This document shows positions 60,054 through 64,000 of a stretch of 64,000 bases of DNA, in pieces. Every line of letters starts with the position of its first letter. Positions within the stretch are counted from its first letter, which is position 1. The notes under the pieces are model-generated. The model searched no databases. It saw only the letters and a list, made by a program, of their open reading frames with translations, and had not been told where the DNA came from. This DNA comes from Akkermansia muciniphila (GTDB taxonomy: Bacteria > Verrucomicrobiota > Verrucomicrobiia > Opitutales > UBA953), in contig CALQLO010000001.1 of the NCBI GenBank assembly GCA_943331445.1, positions 62,001 to 126,000 of the forward strand, written 5' to 3'. Both the position numbers and the translations under genes were made by a program.

Positions 60054-61322
60054 ATGTCCTCCCCTAAGATTGTCCAAGATCTCTCCACCAAGAAGAGCGG
60101 CGTCGCCTCTCTCGTGGAAAAGGAACTCGCCAAGACCGGCGGGCTCCTGCGCCTCGCTCCGTGCTGGGTGCCGCGCTCCTTCCTGCAGCCGGGTAAGCGC
60201 CTTAAGCTCCATCCGGATGATCTCTATGCTTTCGGCCTGAGCCGCGGCGGGATCGATGAACGCTGGTTCGCTTCCACGACCGAGGCCGCCAACGACAACC
60301 GCACCCCCGACGAAGGCCTCTCCTACGTCGTGATCGGCAACACCCGTTTCACGCTCAAGCAGGCCGTCAAGGAATGTGGCGCTGCGCTCATCGGTTCTAA
60401 GATTTGGAGCAAGTACCAGAAGTGGCCCGTCTACTCCAAGTTCTTCGACAACATGGGTCCGATTCCGCACCACATGCACCAGAACGCCAAGCAGGCCAAA
60501 CTGCTCGGTCTCGAAGGCAAGCCGGAGTCCTACTACTTCCCTCCGCAGCATAACAACGTCGGCAACAATTTCCCTTACACGTTCATGGGCTTCGAACCCG
60601 GCACGACGAAGGCTCAGGTTCGCGAGTGCATCGCCAACTGGGATAAGGGAGACAATAAGATCCTCGCCCTCTCCAAGGCCTACAAACTCGAGCCCGGAAC
60701 TGGCTGGCTGATTGACCCGTGCATCCTGCACGCTCCAGGTTCGCTTTGCACCTACGAGCCGCAGTGGGGTTCCGACGTATTCGGGATGTACCAGAATCTC
60801 GTTGAAGGCCGCGAAGTGCCTTGGGCCTTACTCGTTAAGGATATGCCGAAGTCCAAGCACAAGGACGTCGACTTCATCGTCGACCAGCTCGATTGGGACA
60901 AGAACGTCGACCCGAACTTTAAGGACAACCATTACCTCGAGCCGGTCGTCTCCGTCGAGGGTAAGGGCTACTCTGACAAGTGGATCGTCTACGGTAAGGT
61001 CGATAAGTTCCAGTACTTCACCGCGAAGGAACTCACCGTTGAGCCGGGCGCCGAGTGCACCATCACCGACAACGGTGCTTACGGCCTCATCTGCGTCCAG
61101 GGTTCCGGTTCGATCAACGGACAGGTCCTCAACAGCCCGAAGCTTATTCGCTTCAATGAACTGACCGAAGACGAATACTTCTGCACCGAAGCCGGCGCCA
61201 AGAAGGGCGTCACGTTCCGCAACACCTCCACCACCGAGCCGCTCGTTTGCCTGCGTTACTTCGGCCCAGAAGTGAATCCCTCCGCTCCCGCGATGGGCGC
61301 CTACAAGAAGGCTAAGAAGTAA
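60054..61322 (+). CDS. Cupin / mannose-6-phosphate-isomerase-like protein
   Basis: This is a 422-residue soluble protein. Its central ESYYFPPQHNN and GPIPHHMHQNAKQA segments look like metal-binding cupin motifs of the type I phosphomannose-isomerase-like group. Further elements are GWLIDPCILHAPGSLCTYEP and a C-terminal cupin-like domain (TVEPGAECTITDNGAYGLICVQGSG). It lacks the full classic PMI signature, so the precise reaction is uncertain. The codons are strongly biased to C in third position, as in the next two genes, hinting at high expression. It is followed after 39 bases by a TIM-barrel isomerase gene. Confidence 0.68.
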   Translation: MSSPKIVQDLSTKKSGVASLVEKELAKTGGLLRLAPCWVPRSFLQPGKRLKLHPDDLYAFGLSRGGIDERWFASTTEAANDNRTPDEGLSYVVIGNTRFTLKQAVKECGAALIGSKIWSKYQKWPVYSKFFDNMGPIPHHMHQNAKQAKLLGLEGKPESYYFPPQHNNVGNNFPYTFMGFEPGTTKAQVRECIANWDKGDNKILALSKAYKLEPGTGWLIDPCILHAPGSLCTYEPQWGSDVFGMYQNLVEGREVPWALLVKDMPKSKHKDVDFIVDQLDWDKNVDPNFKDNHYLEPVVSVEGKGYSDKWIVYGKVDKFQYFTAKELTVEPGAECTITDNGAYGLICVQGSGSINGQVLNSPKLIRFNELTEDEYFCTEAGAKKGVTFRNTSTTEPLVCLRYFGPEVNPSAPAMGAYKKAKK

Positions 61323-61323
61323 G

Positions 61324-61361
61324 CCCAGCCCCCCACTACCCCTAACCCCACCCCAATCATC
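61324..61361 (+). promoter_or_regulatory. C-rich, SD-less leader of the gene at 61362
   Basis: The 38 bases between the two genes are almost free of G (one G at 61328) and made of C, A and T, with runs of CCCC. No Shine-Dalgarno sequence is possible here, yet the downstream gene is clearly intact. Confidence 0.45.
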
Positions 61362-62366
61362 ATGAAACTGCACAACGCGATGTGGCCCGGCCTCGTCGGC
61401 AAGGAGCCCAACACCGATCACCCCCCGATCGCCCTCGAGCGCATGCTCGAGCTCACGGTCGCCGCTAATGTCGATGGCCATAAGTTCGATGGCGTCGATC
61501 TCTTCCTGTTCCATCCTCACACCGACCCGGATATCAGCTCGGATGCACTGAAGAAGATGGCCGACCAGATTGCTGGTCATGGTCTCAACGTCGGCTCCCT
61601 CGTGGCGCCGGTTTGGGGTGGCACCGTCGGTGATTCGGCGATGGGTACCGATGAGCAGCAGCAGAAGTTCCTCCTCGCGATTGAGAAGGCCTGCCGCATC
61701 GCGCAGCAGTTGAATCAGCACGGCGTCCGTAAGTACGGCGTGATCCGCGTCGACTCCGCCGAGTTCGGCGTCGCTAAGTGGCGTGAAAACCCGAAGGCCA
61801 ACACGGCCCGCATCGTCGACACCTTTAAGAAGGCTGCGAAGATTGCCGCCGACCACGGCGAGCGCATTGCCGCCGAAGGTGAAATCTGCTGGGCCGGGAT
61901 GCACTCCTGGAAGGCGATGCTTGATACCCTCGAAGGCGTCGGCCAGCCGAAGACCTTCGGTTTCCAGGCCGACCTCGCCCATACCTACCTCTACCTGATG
62001 GGTTATAATGAACCCGAAGCCTCGCTGCTGCAGGAAGGCTACACCCAAGAACAGTTCTGGCCCGCCTATCGTGAGATGGTCGGCAAGCTCCGTCCTTGGA
62101 CCCTCGATTTCCACGTGGCCCAGAACGATGGCACCGTGCACGGCACGGGCTCGCACGAAAAGACCGGTCGTCACTGCCAGGCGGATGACGTCAACGGTAA
62201 GCTCGATATCGCGGCCTGCTCCAAAGTCTGGCTCGAAGGCGCAGCTGATCGCGGCATGAAGCACATCTGCTGGGATGGTTGCATGTTCCCGAACGCCACC
62301 CTCGAGAGCCCCAAGACCTGGAACACCATCCTCTCTGCGATGGTCAAGGTGAAGAAGGTCCTCTGA
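61362..62366 (+). CDS. Xylose-isomerase-like TIM-barrel protein (sugar isomerase/epimerase)
   Basis: This 334-residue protein belongs to the AP-endonuclease-2 / xylose-isomerase-like TIM barrel family. Metal-ligand motifs are visible as [13 protein letters not shown] (Glu), [13 protein letters not shown] (Asp/His), [22 protein letters not shown] (His) and an upstream Glu region RVDSAEFGV. Members isomerise or epimerise sugars and inositols or act in related steps. It sits between the cupin-like protein and a Gfo/Idh/MocA oxidoreductase, a combination common in sugar-oxidation routes through keto intermediates. The substrate is not determined by sequence. Confidence 0.82.
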   Translation: MKLHNAMWPGLVGKEPNTDHPPIALERMLELTVAANVDGHKFDGVDLFLFHPHTDPDISSDALKKMADQIAGHGLNVGSLVAPVWGGTVGDSAMGTDEQQQKFLLAIEKACRIAQQLNQHGVRKYGVIRVDSAEFGVAKWRENPKANTARIVDTFKKAAKIAADHGERIAAEGEICWAGMHSWKAMLDTLEGVGQPKTFGFQADLAHTYLYLMGYNEPEASLLQEGYTQEQFWPAYREMVGKLRPWTLDFHVAQNDGTVHGTGSHEKTGRHCQADDVNGKLDIAACSKVWLEGAADRGMKHICWDGCMFPNATLESPKTWNTILSAMVKVKKVL

Positions 62367-62411
62367 GGTTTTGACCTAACCGCTATCCGCCAACCGCTTA
62401 CTCCTAATAAC

Positions 62412-63575
62412 ATGTCTAAAGCCATTCGCATCGGTCTCATTGGTTACGGCTTTATGGGCCGTACCCACTCTAACGCCTACTCACAGGTCGGCCACTTCTT
62501 CCCGAAGGACAAGCTGACCGCCGGTCACCACATCGTCCGCCAGGCCGTCTGCGGTCGCGACGAAGCCAAGGTCAAGGACTTCGCTGAAAAGTGGGGCTAC
62601 GCCTCGCATGAAACCGATTGGCGCAAGCTCGTTGCCCGCGCGGACATCGACGCCATCGATATTTGCACGCCAAACGACTCGCACGCCGAGATCGCGCTAG
62701 AGTGCATCAAGCACGGCAAGATGATCCTCTGCGAAAAGCCCCTCGCCCTCAACGGTGCCCAGGGTGAAAAGATGGTGGAGGCCGTCGAGAAATCCGGGCT
62801 TCCGAATCTGGTTTGGTATAACTACCGCTTCCTCCCTGCCGTGACGCTCGCGAAGAATATCGTGGCGGCTGGCGAACTCGGACGCGTCTTCCACTACCGC
62901 GCCAACTTCCTCCAGGATTGGACTATCTCCACAGAGCTACCACAGGGCGGCGCTGGCCTCTGGCGCCTCGACGCGGCGGCCGCTGGTTCCGGCGTAACGG
63001 GCGACTTGCTCGCGCATTGCATCGATACCGCCCGCTGGATCAACGGTGACATCACCGAAGTTTCCGCGATGACCGAGACGTTCATCAAGGAACGCGTGCA
63101 CACCGCCACCGGCAAGGTTCACCCCGTCACCATCGACGACGCTTGTATCTTCCTCTGCCGCTTCGAAAACGGTTCGCTCGCTCAGTTCGAATCGACCCGC
63201 TACGCCCGCGGCCACAAGGCACTCTACACGTTTGAGATCAACGGCGAGAAGAAGTCCCTGCAGTGGGATCTCCATGACCTCAATCGCTTGAACTACTTCG
63301 ACCACGCCGTCCCCGGCGACCGCCGTGGTTGGGCCAGTATCCATACCTCCGACGGCGATCATCCGTACTCGGGTAACTGGTGGGTCCCCGGCCTTTGCCT
63401 CGGCTACGAACACTCCTTCACCCATGCTCTCGCGGAGTTCCTCAAGAGCCTCGACGATCCAAAGGCCCCTAAGGCCTACCCGGATTTCCGCCACGCCCTC
63501 GGTACTCAGTACGTCTGCGACGCCGTCCTGGAGTCCGCCAAGACCAAGCAGTGGGTTAAGGTGAAGAAGGCCTAA
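62412..63575 (+). CDS. Gfo/Idh/MocA-family oxidoreductase
   Basis: This 387-residue NAD(P)-dependent dehydrogenase opens with the Rossmann motif [19 protein letters not shown]. The family motif [11 protein letters not shown] carries the catalytic lysine at about 110. [18 protein letters not shown] is the typical conserved Asp/His helix of the C-terminal domain. Members oxidise sugars or inositols, often at C3. It is the last gene of the 58872-63575 cluster and is followed by a very strong terminator. Codon use is strongly biased to C-ending codons as in the two preceding genes. Together with the TIM-barrel gene it suggests an oxidation-isomerisation sequence. Confidence 0.92.
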   Translation: MSKAIRIGLIGYGFMGRTHSNAYSQVGHFFPKDKLTAGHHIVRQAVCGRDEAKVKDFAEKWGYASHETDWRKLVARADIDAIDICTPNDSHAEIALECIKHGKMILCEKPLALNGAQGEKMVEAVEKSGLPNLVWYNYRFLPAVTLAKNIVAAGELGRVFHYRANFLQDWTISTELPQGGAGLWRLDAAAAGSGVTGDLLAHCIDTARWINGDITEVSAMTETFIKERVHTATGKVHPVTIDDACIFLCRFENGSLAQFESTRYARGHKALYTFEINGEKKSLQWDLHDLNRLNYFDHAVPGDRRGWASIHTSDGDHPYSGNWWVPGLCLGYEHSFTHALAEFLKSLDDPKAPKAYPDFRHALGTQYVCDAVLESAKTKQWVKVKKA

Positions 63576-63597
63576 TCAGACCTCCAGAAGCCTTCCA

Positions 63598-63630
63598 GAG
63601 GCCCCGGATCACACGATCCGGGGCCTCTTT
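63598..63630 (+). terminator. Rho-independent terminator after the oxidoreductase gene
   Basis: A 13-base perfect stem (GAGGCCCCGGATC / GATCCGGGGCCTC) with an ACAC loop and a TTT tail lies 22 bases after the stop. It closes the sugar cluster. Confidence 0.9.
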
Positions 63631-63802
63631 GCTTCCCGTGCACCGAGAGGCGCCCTAATGGCCTCCCGCGATGGATACACCCCATCGTTTTTATCGATAT
63701 ACGCAGTTTTCGTTCTTCTGGTATGATGCCTCCCGTCCCCCGCGATTCCCTTTGCACCTAGATCTCGTCCAATTGCCCACGAAACTGACCTTCAGCACAT
63801 CG

Positions 63803-63831
63803 TTGACAGTAGGATGTCTGCTTTTAAATTA
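63803..63831 (+). promoter_or_regulatory. Possible promoter of the gene at the right edge
   Basis: A perfect TTGACA (63803-63808) is followed after 16 bases by TAAATT (63825-63830), matching four of six -10 positions. Transcription would start near 63837, about 20 bases before the ATG at 63856. The 180 bases upstream, after the terminator, contain no recognised feature. Confidence 0.4.
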
Positions 63832-63855
63832 AACCCTAATACTAACAGTCCTCTT

Positions 63856-64000
63856 ATGGCTCTTAACTCACCCAATCGCACCATGGTCTGTACTTACCAG
63901 CTCTATGTGCTCCAGCGGCACCTCTTTATCGACCTGCCCGAGGGTCGCACGCTCATTGATACGGGGGCTCCTTGGAGTGCCTCGGTCACGGGCCGGATGA
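63856..64000 (+). CDS. Partial gene: possible aspartyl-protease-like protein (cut by window edge)
   Basis: The frame from the ATG at 63856 is open to the right edge (48 codons). It contains FIDLPEGRTLIDTGAPWSAS. The D-T-G-A core preceded by hydrophobic residues resembles the catalytic Asp motif of retropepsin-like aspartyl proteases. No signal peptide is seen. An in-frame ATG at 63814 would extend it by 14 residues but lies inside the putative promoter. Too little is visible to be sure of the family. Confidence 0.5.
   Translation, partial: MALNSPNRTMVCTYQLYVLQRHLFIDLPEGRTLIDTGAPWSASVTGRM

Noticed and set aside
60828-62264. Long minus-strand open frame across the cupin-like and TIM-barrel genes
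   Set aside because: It is antisense to two well-supported genes with strong C-ending codon bias, which creates open antisense frames.
1-64000. tRNA, rRNA, CRISPR arrays, insertion sequences, integrases or phage genes
   Set aside because: None was recognised by eye on either strand. tRNAscan, CRISPR and IS searches would be decisive.

Overview
The window looks like chromosomal DNA of a Gram-negative bacterium with moderately high GC content (judged by eye, not computed). It encodes outer-membrane and LPS functions (LpxK, an LpxR-like lipid A deacylase, a Pal/OmpA lipoprotein, an Mla/Pqi-type lipid transporter), a complete 2-oxoglutarate dehydrogenase complex, and families such as DUF5069, a DUF374-type acyltransferase, a sulfatase and a split NagB/PIG-L pair. 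This mix suggests Verrucomicrobiota, perhaps Opitutae. That is an inference from gene content and leader style; no rRNA is present to confirm it. Genes are packed tightly, often with ATGA or GTGA start/stop overlaps, and no stretch above about 300 bases lacks a gene. I saw no tRNA, rRNA, insertion sequence, prophage or CRISPR array.

Layout. 1-4.4 kb: truncated ppk1, lpxK (convergent overlap), panD and a class V aminotransferase. 4.4-10.2 kb: topoisomerase III, a minus-strand operon acylphosphatase - ABC ATPase - ABC permease - TPR-like membrane protein, then tatA. 10.2-16.6 kb: ribE, a minus-strand group (LPLAT, NUDIX, DUF45 metallopeptidase, mazG), then trpC-rsmA and rimO. 16.6-25 kb: SNF2 helicase divergent from sucA-sucB-lpd, a terminator, and the small SRP RNA on the minus strand. 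25-33.7 kb: valS followed by an amino-sugar operon: nagB, ROK-like kinase, PIG-L deacetylase, sugar nucleotidyltransferase, NahK-like 1-kinase and a UDP-hexose epimerase. 33.7-37.3 kb (minus): lpxR-like gene, ppx, SCO protein and a His-rich membrane-anchored partner. 37.4-44.3 kb: mlaE-mlaF-mlaD plus auxiliary lipoprotein, DUF5069, SpoU-type methyltransferase, an unknown protein and an AmpG-like MFS transporter. 44.3-55 kb: M16 protease, prfB, an ATP-grasp-like unknown, a rearranged DsbD, Pal, a MoeB-rhodanese fusion, ruvX and truA. 55-64 kb: PEBP-like and HupE-like proteins, sulfatase, glutaredoxin, then a sugar-metabolism cluster (mutarotase-like, PMI/cupin-like, xylose-isomerase-like, Gfo/Idh/MocA) closed by a strong terminator, and the start of a possible aspartyl protease at the right edge.

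Two carbohydrate modules stand out. The 27.8-33.7 kb operon can be read as a branch point for N-acetylhexosamines: deacetylation, phosphorylation and deamination towards fructose-6-phosphate on one side, and 1-phosphorylation, nucleotidylation and epimerisation to UDP-HexNAc on the other, with no NagA in sight. The 58.9-63.6 kb cluster looks like an oxidation/isomerisation route for an unidentified sugar and lies beside a secreted sulfatase. A second pattern runs through the whole window: genes that are not translationally coupled often start after pyrimidine-rich leaders with no visible Shine-Dalgarno sequence.
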